7,620 nt of DNA from Actinomycetota bacterium (GCA_003242515.1 QGUS01000069.1:1-7620); one strand, 5' to 3'. Positions 1-5,594 are shown, counted from the first letter of the stretch. Notes: a model not told the origin generated them from the sequence alone. Program-made: numbers and translations.

Positions 1-197
1 GGTGGCGGGCCGGCGTGATCAGCCGGGGAGCCGCCTACGTCGCCGGGAAGGTCGCGGGCGGTCTGGGACTCACGCCCCTGGCCGGGCCGTTCGCCAGAAT
101 GGACGATGCCGACATGGTGTCAGTGCTGGGCGTGCGTACCCTTGGGAACGACGTGCGGATCGATTTCGCGTTCGGTGATGTTCACGGGGATCGTTGA
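1..197 (+). CDS. ribD: Riboflavin biosynthesis protein RibD, C-terminal end (5' partial)
   Basis: The frame is open from base 3 and ends at TGA 195-197, giving 64 residues. These look like the end of the RibD reductase domain, the DHFR-like fold that reduces the ribosyl side chain of the pyrimidine intermediate to ribityl. The segment AYVAGKVAGG near the start matches the family strand usually seen as 'xYVAPxLLGG'. It is followed by a PLAGPFARM stretch and the closing strand pair LGVRTLGNDVRIDF, which corresponds to the usual 'V..lG.D.rl.' ending. The deaminase domain and catalytic zinc site lie outside the window. The last 20 bases overlap the start of ribE, so the two genes are in one operon. 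The identification rests on a short tail plus the context of three following rib genes. The context makes RibD much more likely than a free-standing RibD C-terminal reductase, but the latter cannot be excluded. Confidence 0.75.
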   Translation, partial: WRAGVISRGAAYVAGKVAGGLGLTPLAGPFARMDDADMVSVLGVRTLGNDVRIDFAFGDVHGDR

Positions 198-756
198 GGC
201 CACCGGAGAGGTGGTGGCGTCCGGCGAAGGCCGACTGGTCGTCGACTCGCCGCTGCTCGCCGGCTCGGCCATAGGCGCCTCCATCTCCGTGTCCGGGGTC
301 TGCCTCACCGTCGTCGACAACGACGGCGGCAGGGCGGCGTTCGACGTGGTGCCCGAGACCCTGGACCGCACCACCCTCGGCGGCCTGAGACCGGGCGACC
401 GGGTCAACCTGGAGCGTGCCATGCCCGCCCATGGCAGGTTCGACGGCCACATCGTCCAGGGCCACGTCGACGGCGTCGGCGTCGTGGTCTCCCTCGACCG
501 GGAGGACGAACGCGTCACCCTCACCATCGAGCCGCCACCCCGGCTCATGCCCCACATCGCCGAGAAGGGGTCGATCGCCATCGACGGCGTCAGCCTCACC
601 GTCGCCGGGGTGGGGGAGGCCACCCTCTCCGTGGCCCTCATCCCGCACACCCTCGAGATCACCACGCTGGGGAGGCTCGCCGTCGGGGACCGTGCCAATC
701 TGGAGACCGACGTGATCGCCAAGTACGTGGAGCGGATCCTGGAGGCCCGCCGATGA
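178..756 (+). CDS. ribE: Riboflavin synthase, alpha subunit
   Basis: This 192-residue protein catalyses the dismutation of two 6,7-dimethyl-8-ribityllumazine molecules into riboflavin and a pyrimidinedione, the last step of the cytosolic pathway. It shows the two tandem lumazine-binding barrels of the family. The first opens with the diagnostic MFTGIVE at residues 1-7 and carries SGVCLTV at 39-45 with the conserved cysteine C42. The second opens near FDGHIVQGHVDG at 88-99 and carries IDGVSLTV at 135-142. Length is close to the usual 195-215. The ATG at 178 was chosen because MFTGIVE is the invariant N-terminus. An in-frame ATG at 106 would add 24 unrelated residues that merely overlap the ribD frame. 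No good Shine-Dalgarno is visible before 178, and the 20-base overlap with ribD suggests translational coupling. Some nomenclatures call this gene ribC. Confidence 0.96.
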   Translation: MFTGIVEATGEVVASGEGRLVVDSPLLAGSAIGASISVSGVCLTVVDNDGGRAAFDVVPETLDRTTLGGLRPGDRVNLERAMPAHGRFDGHIVQGHVDGVGVVVSLDREDERVTLTIEPPPRLMPHIAEKGSIAIDGVSLTVAGVGEATLSVALIPHTLEITTLGRLAVGDRANLETDVIAKYVERILEARR

Positions 757-1967
757 CCATCTCGCCGATCGAGGACCTCATCGCCGCCATCGCCCGCGGC
801 GAGATGGTGATCGTGGTCGACGACGAGGACCGCGAGAACGAGGGCGACCTGATCGTCGCCGCCGACGCCGCCACGCCCGAGAAGATCGGCTTCATGCTCC
901 GCCACACGAGCGGCATCATCTGCCTCTCGATCGTCGGCGAGCGCCTCGACGAGCTCCAGATCCCGATGATGGTGGAGCACAACACGGATGTCCGGCGCAC
1001 CGCCTTCACCGTCTCCATCGACGCCGCCCGGGGGATCACCACCGGGATCAGCGCCGCCGACCGGGCCCGCACCATCCAGGTGGTGCTCGACCCGAGCTCC
1101 AAGCCCGAGGACCTCGCCCGTCCCGGCCACATGTACCCGCTGCGTTACGAGCCGGGCGGCGTGCTGAAGCGGGCCGGGCACACCGAGGCCGCCGTCGATC
1201 TCGCCCGCCTGGCGGGCCGCTACCCGGCGGGGGTCCTCGCCGAGGTGATGAACGACGACGGCACCGTCGCCAGGCTCCCCGACCTGGAGCGGTTCGCCAA
1301 GGAGCACGGCCTGCTCATCGGCACCATCGCCGACCTCATCGCCTACCGCCGCCGTACCGAGATGCTGGTGGAGCGGGTCGTGGAGGCCCGGCTCCCCACC
1401 CGGCACGGCGTGTTCCGTGCCGTGGGCTACCGGTCCCTCGTGGACAACCGGGAGCACGTCGCACTGGTGATGGGCGACCTCGGCGACGGCGAGGGCGTGC
1501 TCACCCGGGTCCACTCCGAGTGCCTCACCGGCGACGTCTTCGGGTCCATGCGATGCGACTGCGGCGAGCAGCTCGACGCCGCCCTCGCCCGCGTGACCGG
1601 TGAGGGCAGGGGAGTGGTGCTCTACATCAGGGGCCACGAAGGCCGCGGGATCGGCCTGCTCCACAAGCTGGAGGCGTACCGGGTCCAGGACACCGAGGGG
1701 CTCGACACGGTGGACGCCAACGTGCATCTCGGCCTCCCCGTCGACGCCCGCGACTACGGTGTGGGCGCCCAGATCCTCTACGACCTGGGCGTGCGATCCA
1801 TGCGGCTGATGACCAACAACCCCAAGAAGCGAGCCGGCATCGAGGGCTACGGGCTCTCCATCCTCGAGCAGGTGCCGCTGACCACACCGCCCACCCCCGA
1901 GAACAAGGCGTACCTCGAGGCCAAGCGCCTCAAGATGGGGCACACGCTGGACCCGGACTCCGAATGA
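753..1967 (+). CDS. ribBA: Bifunctional 3,4-dihydroxy-2-butanone-4-phosphate synthase / GTP cyclohydrolase II
   Basis: The protein has 404 residues and feeds both branches of riboflavin synthesis. The N-terminal RibB domain (about 1-200) makes DHBP from ribulose 5-phosphate. It has the acidic metal-binding loop DEDRENEGD at 24-32, C57, the RAGHTEA motif (R140, H143, T144) and E164 in GVLAEVMNDDG, all of which match catalytic positions of E. coli RibB. The C-terminal RibA domain (about 205-404) opens GTP. Its zinc ligands are C257, C268 and C270 in HSECLTGD and MRCDCGEQ, GHEGRGIGL starts at 294, and D331/R333 in VDARDYG match the catalytic Asp/Arg of GTP cyclohydrolase II. The ending TNNPKK...KMGH is typical. 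Since both active sites look complete, it is probably truly bifunctional, unlike some RibBA proteins with a dead half. It overlaps ribE and ribH by ATGA at each end, which points to coupled translation. Confidence 0.97.
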   Translation: MTISPIEDLIAAIARGEMVIVVDDEDRENEGDLIVAADAATPEKIGFMLRHTSGIICLSIVGERLDELQIPMMVEHNTDVRRTAFTVSIDAARGITTGISAADRARTIQVVLDPSSKPEDLARPGHMYPLRYEPGGVLKRAGHTEAAVDLARLAGRYPAGVLAEVMNDDGTVARLPDLERFAKEHGLLIGTIADLIAYRRRTEMLVERVVEARLPTRHGVFRAVGYRSLVDNREHVALVMGDLGDGEGVLTRVHSECLTGDVFGSMRCDCGEQLDAALARVTGEGRGVVLYIRGHEGRGIGLLHKLEAYRVQDTEGLDTVDANVHLGLPVDARDYGVGAQILYDLGVRSMRLMTNNPKKRAGIEGYGLSILEQVPLTTPPTPENKAYLEAKRLKMGHTLDPDSE

Positions 1968-2422
1968 GGGTCGTCGAAGGCCGGCCGGAGGGCCGGGGCC
2001 TCCACCTCGGCGTGGTGGCGGCCACCTGGAACGCATCGATCACCGACCGTCTCCTGGAAGGGGCCCTGCTGCGCGCCGAGGAGCTCGGGGTCGAGGAGGT
2101 CACCGTGGTGAGGGTCCCGGGGTCGCTGGAGCTCCCCGTCGCCGCCCGGGCCCTGGCCCGGAGCGGCTGTGACGCCGTCGTCGCCATCGGCGCCGTGATC
2201 AAGGGCGAGACCGACCACTACGACATCGTGGTGCGGGAGGCCTCGTCGGGCCTCTCCCGGGTCGCTCTCGACGAGGGGGTGCCCGTGGCCCATGCCGTCC
2301 TCGCCGTCCACGACGTGTCCCATGCCGTGGAGCGGTCGCTCCCGGGCCCCTCCAACAAGGGGAGGGAGGCGGTCGACGCCGCCGTGACCACCGCCAACGC
2401 CCTCCGGGAGATCGAGGGTTGA
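1964..2422 (+). CDS. ribH: 6,7-dimethyl-8-ribityllumazine synthase
   Basis: This 152-residue enzyme condenses DHBP with the ribityl-aminopyrimidine to form lumazine, the substrate of RibE; the family forms pentamers or 60-mer capsids. Family signatures occur in order: TWNASIT at 21-27 (aromatic-Asn pair of the substrate site), VPGSLELP at 51-58, AVIKGETDHYD at 77-87 with catalytic histidine H85, and R124 with NKG at 131-133 (phosphate-binding area and C-terminal helix). Length is normal for the family. The segment before R124 reads AVLAVHDVSHAVER instead of the common 'GVLTxxTxEQAxxR', so a usually conserved Thr and Gln are Ala and His. The rest of the site looks intact and I expect an active enzyme. 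The start ATG overlaps the ribBA stop as ATGA. The gene closes the rib operon, with no separate terminator directly after its stop. Confidence 0.95.
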   Translation: MRVVEGRPEGRGLHLGVVAATWNASITDRLLEGALLRAEELGVEEVTVVRVPGSLELPVAARALARSGCDAVVAIGAVIKGETDHYDIVVREASSGLSRVALDEGVPVAHAVLAVHDVSHAVERSLPGPSNKGREAVDAAVTTANALREIEG

Positions 2423-2449
2423 GGAAAACGGCCCTCTCCCTGGTAGTCT
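2419..2449 (+). promoter_or_regulatory. Candidate promoter for the infC operon
   Basis: TTGAGG at 2419-2424, overlapping the ribH stop codon, resembles a -35 box. TAGTCT at 2444-2449 fits the actinobacterial -10 pattern TAnnnT and is preceded by TG one base upstream (an extended -10). The spacer is 19 bases, longer than the ideal 17-18, so the -35 assignment is weak. Transcription would start near 2455-2458 and give a leader of about 160 bases before infC. It is inferred mainly from position: the translation genes need expression independent of riboflavin demand, and the sequence just upstream is coding. Confidence 0.4.
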
Positions 2450-2614
2450 GTCGGCGGACAACATATGGCAAAGAGCGGAAGCGCCTGCTTCCCCACCCGG
2501 CCGCCCCAGGGCGAGCCGCGGTCACCATGAAGAGCCGCCCCATGGGGGCGGTCAGGTCTGGCAGCAGGTGTACCGCCCGCTGCCTTTTTCATTGAGCAAA
2601 CAGGAGGAGACAGC
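2450..2614 (+). promoter_or_regulatory. Structured 5' leader of the infC-rpmI-rplT operon (candidate L20-type attenuator)
   Basis: The stretch between ribH and infC contains consecutive strong hairpins. One pairs GGAAGC 2477-2482 with GCTTCC 2487-2492 around a four-base loop. A second pairs 2498-2505 with 2510-2518 (8 bp, bulged A2514). A third pairs 2535-2541 with 2545-2551. The terminator-like stem at 2560-2584 follows, with T5 at 2585-2589. GGGCGGT at 2546-2552 is perfectly complementary to ACCGCCC at 2572-2578 in the terminator loop as well as to the upstream arm, so mutually exclusive or pseudoknotted folds are possible. Ribosomal protein L20 is known to repress its own operon through RNA structures (a pseudoknot in E. 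coli; a leader attenuator ahead of infC in Bacillus). A similar role here is inferred from position and architecture. I cannot confirm a match to a known leader RNA family. Confidence 0.6.
2560..2589 (+). terminator. Rho-independent terminator / attenuator upstream of infC
   Basis: GGCAGC (2560-2565) pairs perfectly with GCTGCC (2579-2584), and two further G-C pairs (2567-2568 with 2576-2577) can form inside the 13-base loop. A run of five T follows at once (2585-2589). T runs are rare in this sequence, so the combination stands out. It lies 12 bases before the infC Shine-Dalgarno. It could end read-through from the rib operon, act as a regulated attenuator within the infC leader, or both. 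Confidence 0.65.
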
Positions 2615-2617
2615 ATC
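2602..2617 (+). promoter_or_regulatory. infC ribosome binding site and AUC start codon
   Basis: AGGAGG at 2602-2607 is a perfect Shine-Dalgarno core. Seven bases later comes ATC at 2615-2617, in frame with IF3. The first conventional start codon in frame, TTG at 2624, is 16 bases from the core, which is too far. No in-frame ATG or GTG lies at a suitable distance. This spacing decides the start in favour of the non-canonical AUC. Confidence 0.75.
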
Positions 2618-3217
2618 AGCGAATTGCGAGTGAATTCGGCCATCAGGGCCAAGGAGGTCCTGGTGGTTGCACCCGACGGCCAGCAGATCGGGGTCAAGAA
2701 GCTGCACGAGGCCCTGTGGCTCGCCGAGCAGCTCGACCTGGATCTGGTCGAGGTGGCTCCCAACGCCAAGCCACCCGTCTGCCGTCTGATGGACTACGGG
2801 CGATACAAGTACGAGCAGTCCGTCAAGCAGAGAGAGGCTCGCAAGAAGCAGTCTCGCACCAGCATCAAGGAGCTCCGGATGAAGGTGCGGATCGGCGACC
2901 ACGACTTCGACATCACGAAGAGGAAGGCGGCGGCCTTCCTCGACGACAACGACAAAGTCAAGGTCACCGTCCGCTTCCGGGGCCGCGAGAACGAGCGGCC
3001 CGCCTTCGGCAAGGAGCTGCTGGACCGCCTGGCTGCGGAGCTCGCCGACCATGGCGTGGTCGAGCAGGCCCCGAAGCTGGAGGGCAGTGCGATGACGATG
3101 GTGCTGGCCCCCTTGCGCCGGCCGAAGGCCGCCGATGAGAAGCAGCGCGCCGACGAGGAAGCACCCGGTGGGGAGCCGGCTCCGGATGAGCCCGCCGCCG
3201 GGGAGACCGAGGAATAG
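2615..3217 (+). CDS. infC: Translation initiation factor IF-3
   Basis: IF3 binds the 30S subunit, keeps it free of 50S and proofreads start codons and initiator tRNA. With the AUC start the protein has 200 residues. The N-terminus (M/I)SELRVN aligns with actinobacterial IF3 starts such as MSTETRVN of Mycobacterium tuberculosis. The N-domain includes DLDLVEVAPNAKPPVCRLMDYG up to about residue 62, followed by a basic linker helix. The C-domain (about 84-170) contains KVRIGDHDF, KVKVTVRFRGRE and the closing MTMVLAPL. From about residue 170 a 30-residue tail rich in Glu, Ala and Pro follows. Such extensions are known in actinobacterial IF3 but not in E. coli. A conservative automatic start would be TTG at 2624, three codons later. 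AUC is one of the codons IF3 discriminates against, so it suggests autoregulation. The stop overlaps the rpmI Shine-Dalgarno. Confidence 0.95.
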   Translation: MSELRVNSAIRAKEVLVVAPDGQQIGVKKLHEALWLAEQLDLDLVEVAPNAKPPVCRLMDYGRYKYEQSVKQREARKKQSRTSIKELRMKVRIGDHDFDITKRKAAAFLDDNDKVKVTVRFRGRENERPAFGKELLDRLAAELADHGVVEQAPKLEGSAMTMVLAPLRRPKAADEKQRADEEAPGGEPAPDEPAAGETEE

Positions 3218-3229
3218 GAGGACGCCGTG
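3216..3229 (+). promoter_or_regulatory. rpmI ribosome binding site with GTG start
   Basis: AGGAGG at 3216-3221 overlaps the last two bases of the infC TAG stop (3215-3217). It sits five bases before GTG at 3227. This fixes the rpmI start at GTG, which agrees with the invariant bL35 N-terminus MPKMKTHSGA. The overlap suggests that ribosomes ending on infC pass directly to rpmI. Confidence 0.85.
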
Positions 3230-3418
3230 CCGAAGATGAAGACGCACAGCGGCGCCAAGAAGCGGGTCAAGGTGACCGGCAGCGGCAAGTACATCCGCCG
3301 CCAGTCAGGCGCCGGTCACTACAAGCTGGCCAAGGGCAAGACCACCTTCCGCCGCCGCAAGGGCGACGTGGAGATGGCCCCCAGCGACGTCAAGATCATG
3401 AAGAAGATGGGGATCTGA
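3227..3418 (+). CDS. rpmI: 50S ribosomal protein bL35
   Basis: This small, very basic protein of 63 residues is the large-subunit protein bL35. It begins with the hallmark MPKMKTHSGAKKR and continues with KVTGSGKYIRRQSGAGHY, the lysine/arginine-rich TTFRRRKG, and a C-terminal MKKMGI. The length is typical (about 64-66). The GTG start has a strong Shine-Dalgarno. It sits nine bases after infC and three bases before rplT, the arrangement found in nearly all bacteria. Its expression is expected to follow L20-dependent feedback acting on the operon. Confidence 0.97.
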   Translation: MPKMKTHSGAKKRVKVTGSGKYIRRQSGAGHYKLAKGKTTFRRRKGDVEMAPSDVKIMKKMGI

Positions 3419-3421
3419 GCC

Positions 3422-3772
3422 ATGGCGCGTGTCAAGAGAGCCGTCAACGCGAAGAAGTCCCACAAGAAGGTCCTCGACCGCGCCAAGGGCTACAAGGGCG
3501 CGCGCAGCCGGCGTTTCCGCACCGCCAACGAGCAGGTGATGAACGCCATGCAGGACTCCTACCGCGACCGCAGGGCTCGCAAGGGGGAGTTCCGCCGGCT
3601 CTGGATCGCCCGGATCAACGCCGCGGCCCGGCAGAACGGCACCACCTACAGCCAGCTGATCTCCGGCCTCAAGGCCGCCGAGATCGAGGTGGACCGCAAG
3701 ATGCTCGCCGACCTGGCCGTGCGTGACCCGGAGGCGTTCGCCCAGCTCGTCCAGGTCGCCAAGAAGGCCTGA
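3422..3772 (+). CDS. rplT: 50S ribosomal protein bL20
   Basis: This 116-residue basic protein, bL20, is needed early in 50S assembly, where it binds domain II of 23S rRNA. It shows the family start MARVKRAVNAKKSHKKVL, then AKGYKGARSRRFRTANEQV, the RRARKGEFRRLWIARINAA block and a C-terminal globular part ending DPEAFAQLVQVAKKA. Length is standard. The ATG at 3422 follows the rpmI stop by three bases; GGGG at 3409-3412 is the only weak Shine-Dalgarno. In other bacteria this protein represses its own operon by binding mRNA that mimics its rRNA site, and the structured leader upstream of infC is the likely target here. The last base of its TGA is the first base of the next gene's ATG. Confidence 0.97.
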   Translation: MARVKRAVNAKKSHKKVLDRAKGYKGARSRRFRTANEQVMNAMQDSYRDRRARKGEFRRLWIARINAAARQNGTTYSQLISGLKAAEIEVDRKMLADLAVRDPEAFAQLVQVAKKA

Positions 3773-4530
3773 TGGACGGCCGGGAGGCGCCCCGCGGGGC
3801 GCGCAACCCGGCCGTCGTCGCAGCCGCCCGGCTCCACCGGTCCCGTGACCGGAAGGAGACCGGGCGGACGCTCTTGGAGGGCCCCCATCTCCTCGAAGAG
3901 GCCCTCGCCGCCGGCGTGACGCCGGACCGGGTGTTCGCCCTCCCCGACGACGAGCCGACCTTCCGTCTCGCGGCGGAGGCCGGGGTGACCGTGGTCCGCG
4001 TGGAGCGGGCGGCCATGGAGCGACTGGCCGGCACGGAGACGCCGCGGGGCCCGGTAGCCGTGATCGCCCCGCTCCCTGCCGTGCTCGACGACGGACGGGA
4101 CCTCCTGGTGGCCTGGGGCGTGTCCGAGCCCGGGAACCTCGGATCACTGGTTCGCACCGCCGCCGCGTTCGGCTGGGGCTTCGCCTGGACTCCCGGCACC
4201 GCCGACCCGTGGTCGCCCAAGGCGCTGCGCGCCGGGGCCGGCGCCCACTTCCGCATCCCGATGAGCCCGGTCTCCGGTCTCGACGACCTCGGCCGATGGC
4301 AGACCCTGGCCACGGTGGTCTCCGGAGGCGAGGACCCGGCCGCCATCGGGGCCGGCCGGTGGGCCGTGCTGGCGGGAGAGGAGGCCGCCGGGCTCCCCGA
4401 CGAGGTGGCCGCCGCCTGCGACCGCAGGGTCACGGTGCCGATGCCCGGAGGCACCGAGAGCCTCAACGTCGGGGTCGCCACCGGCATCGTCGTCTACCAG
4501 CTGACCAGGAACCGCTCCGCGACCCTCTAA
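3772..4530 (+). CDS. SpoU/TrmH-family RNA 2'-O-methyltransferase (probably 23S rRNA)
   Basis: The 252-residue protein is a SPOUT-class methyltransferase expected to use S-adenosylmethionine to methylate a ribose 2'-OH in rRNA. The N-terminal third (to about 95) resembles the L30e-like RNA-binding domain, with RKETGRTLLEGPHLLEEAL at 27-45. The C-terminal knot domain has all three SpoU motifs: SEPGNLGSLVRTAAAFGW from 118 (N122, R128), LAGEEAAGLP at 200-209 (E203), and PMPGGTESLNVGVATG at 223-238 (N232). No key residue is missing. It overlaps rplT by one base (TGATG), so it is translationally coupled to a ribosomal protein gene, which supports an rRNA target. In many actinobacteria the homologue between rplT and pheS is annotated tsnR. 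Thiostrepton resistance should not be assumed from that name, and the exact target nucleotide cannot be read from sequence. Confidence 0.9.
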   Translation: MDGREAPRGARNPAVVAAARLHRSRDRKETGRTLLEGPHLLEEALAAGVTPDRVFALPDDEPTFRLAAEAGVTVVRVERAAMERLAGTETPRGPVAVIAPLPAVLDDGRDLLVAWGVSEPGNLGSLVRTAAAFGWGFAWTPGTADPWSPKALRAGAGAHFRIPMSPVSGLDDLGRWQTLATVVSGGEDPAAIGAGRWAVLAGEEAAGLPDEVAAACDRRVTVPMPGGTESLNVGVATGIVVYQLTRNRSATL

Positions 4531-4544
4531 CCTCGCACCCTCTG

Positions 4545-5594
4545 ATGGACCCGTTGGCCACACTGGAAGAAGCACTGGCCTCCGCCGCACCCAAGGTGGG
4601 GGAGGCCGCAACCGTCGAGGACATCGACCGGATCGAGTCCGCGCTCCTGGGCAAGGAGTCCGCGGTGGGCCAGGTCCGCCGCGCCATGGCGGCCATCGCC
4701 CCCGAGGACCGGCCCAGGGTGGGCGCCCGCCTCAACGAGGTGACCACCGAGATCCAGCGTCTCATCGAGGCCCGCCGCGCCGAGCTGCAGGCCGCCGAGG
4801 ACGCCCGGAGGCTCGCCGAGGACGCCATCGACGTCACGCTGGAGTCCGTGCGCATGCCCGCCGGGTCGCGCCACCTCATCCAGCAGGTGATCGACGAGGT
4901 GGTCGACATCTTCGTGGGGCTCGGCTACCGGGTGGCCGAGGGTCCCGAGGCGGAGCTCGCCTGGTACAACTTCGACGCACTCAACACGCCGAAGACCCAC
5001 CCGTCGCGGCTCGAGTCCGACACCATGTACCTCGACTGGGGCAACCCCGAGGACGAGGTCCTGCTGCGAACCCAGACCTCCCCCGTGCAGGCCCGGTACA
5101 TGGAGTCCCACCAGCCGCCCGTCTACATCGTCGCCCCGGGCCGCACCTACCGGACCGACACGGTCGACGCCACCCACCTGCCGGTGTTCCACCAGATCGA
5201 GGGGCTGGCCGTCGACGAGGGGCTCACGCTCGGCGACCTGCGGGGCACCCTGGCCCATTTCGCCCGGGAGTTCTTCGGTTCCGGAACACAGGTCCGCCTC
5301 CGCCCGTCGTTCTTCCCGTTCACGGAGCCCAGCGCCGAGCTCGACGTCTCCTGCTTCGCCTGCGACGGTGGGGAACCGGGCTGCCGTGTGTGCGGCGGCG
5401 CCGGGTGGCTCGAGATGCTCGGCTGCGGGATGGTCGACCCGAACGTGCTCTCCGCAGCGGGGTACGACCCGGAGGTGCTCTCCGGCTTCGCCTTCGGCGT
5501 CGGCGTCGAGCGGCTGGCGATGGTCCGCCACGGCCTCGACTCCATCAAGAACTTCATCGACAACGACATCCGCTTCCTGAGGCAGTTCCCATGA
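4545..5594 (+). CDS. pheS: Phenylalanyl-tRNA synthetase alpha subunit
   Basis: PheS (349 residues) forms an alpha2-beta2 enzyme with PheT and holds the class II active site that activates phenylalanine and loads tRNA-Phe. The N-terminal part has LLGKES at 34-39 and then a charged helical stretch to about 95, the coiled coil that grips tRNA. The catalytic domain shows the motif 2 area THLPVFHQIEG at 210-220 (H216, Q217, E219), FFPFTEPSAELD, and motif 3 FAFGVGVERL from 315 with R323. Four cysteines, C270-x2-C273-x6-C280-x2-C283, form a knuckle-like loop also seen, with shorter spacing, in many bacterial PheS proteins. The first ATG consistent with the family N-terminus is at 4545, 14 bases after the methyltransferase stop. 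No Shine-Dalgarno is visible there. The stop overlaps the pheT start as ATGA. Confidence 0.97.
   Translation: MDPLATLEEALASAAPKVGEAATVEDIDRIESALLGKESAVGQVRRAMAAIAPEDRPRVGARLNEVTTEIQRLIEARRAELQAAEDARRLAEDAIDVTLESVRMPAGSRHLIQQVIDEVVDIFVGLGYRVAEGPEAELAWYNFDALNTPKTHPSRLESDTMYLDWGNPEDEVLLRTQTSPVQARYMESHQPPVYIVAPGRTYRTDTVDATHLPVFHQIEGLAVDEGLTLGDLRGTLAHFAREFFGSGTQVRLRPSFFPFTEPSAELDVSCFACDGGEPGCRVCGGAGWLEMLGCGMVDPNVLSAAGYDPEVLSGFAFGVGVERLAMVRHGLDSIKNFIDNDIRFLRQFP

Noticed and set aside
106..177. Extended start for ribE at ATG 106
   Set aside because: The added 24 residues have no family counterpart and come from reading ribD in the wrong frame. The invariant MFTGIVE start is at 178.
120..2036. A 638-codon open frame on the minus strand antisense to the riboflavin genes
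   Set aside because: Very GC-rich coding DNA often leaves an antisense frame open. The product is low-complexity (His/Asp/Gly/Val-rich), resembles no family, and lies wholly opposite well-supported genes.
2450..2614. FMN riboswitch in the gap after ribH
   Set aside because: None of the conserved FMN-aptamer segments is recognisable, and the gap leads into infC rather than a riboflavin gene. An L20-type leader fits better.
3772..4530. Thiostrepton resistance gene
   Set aside because: The SpoU family and the name tsnR used in related genomes do not prove methylation of the thiostrepton site. The operon context with rplT points to a housekeeping rRNA modification.
4209..4544. N-terminal extension of PheS by 112 residues upstream of 4545
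   Set aside because: The extension is Arg/Gly-rich shadow sequence over the methyltransferase gene, while the PheS family N-terminus fits ATG 4545.
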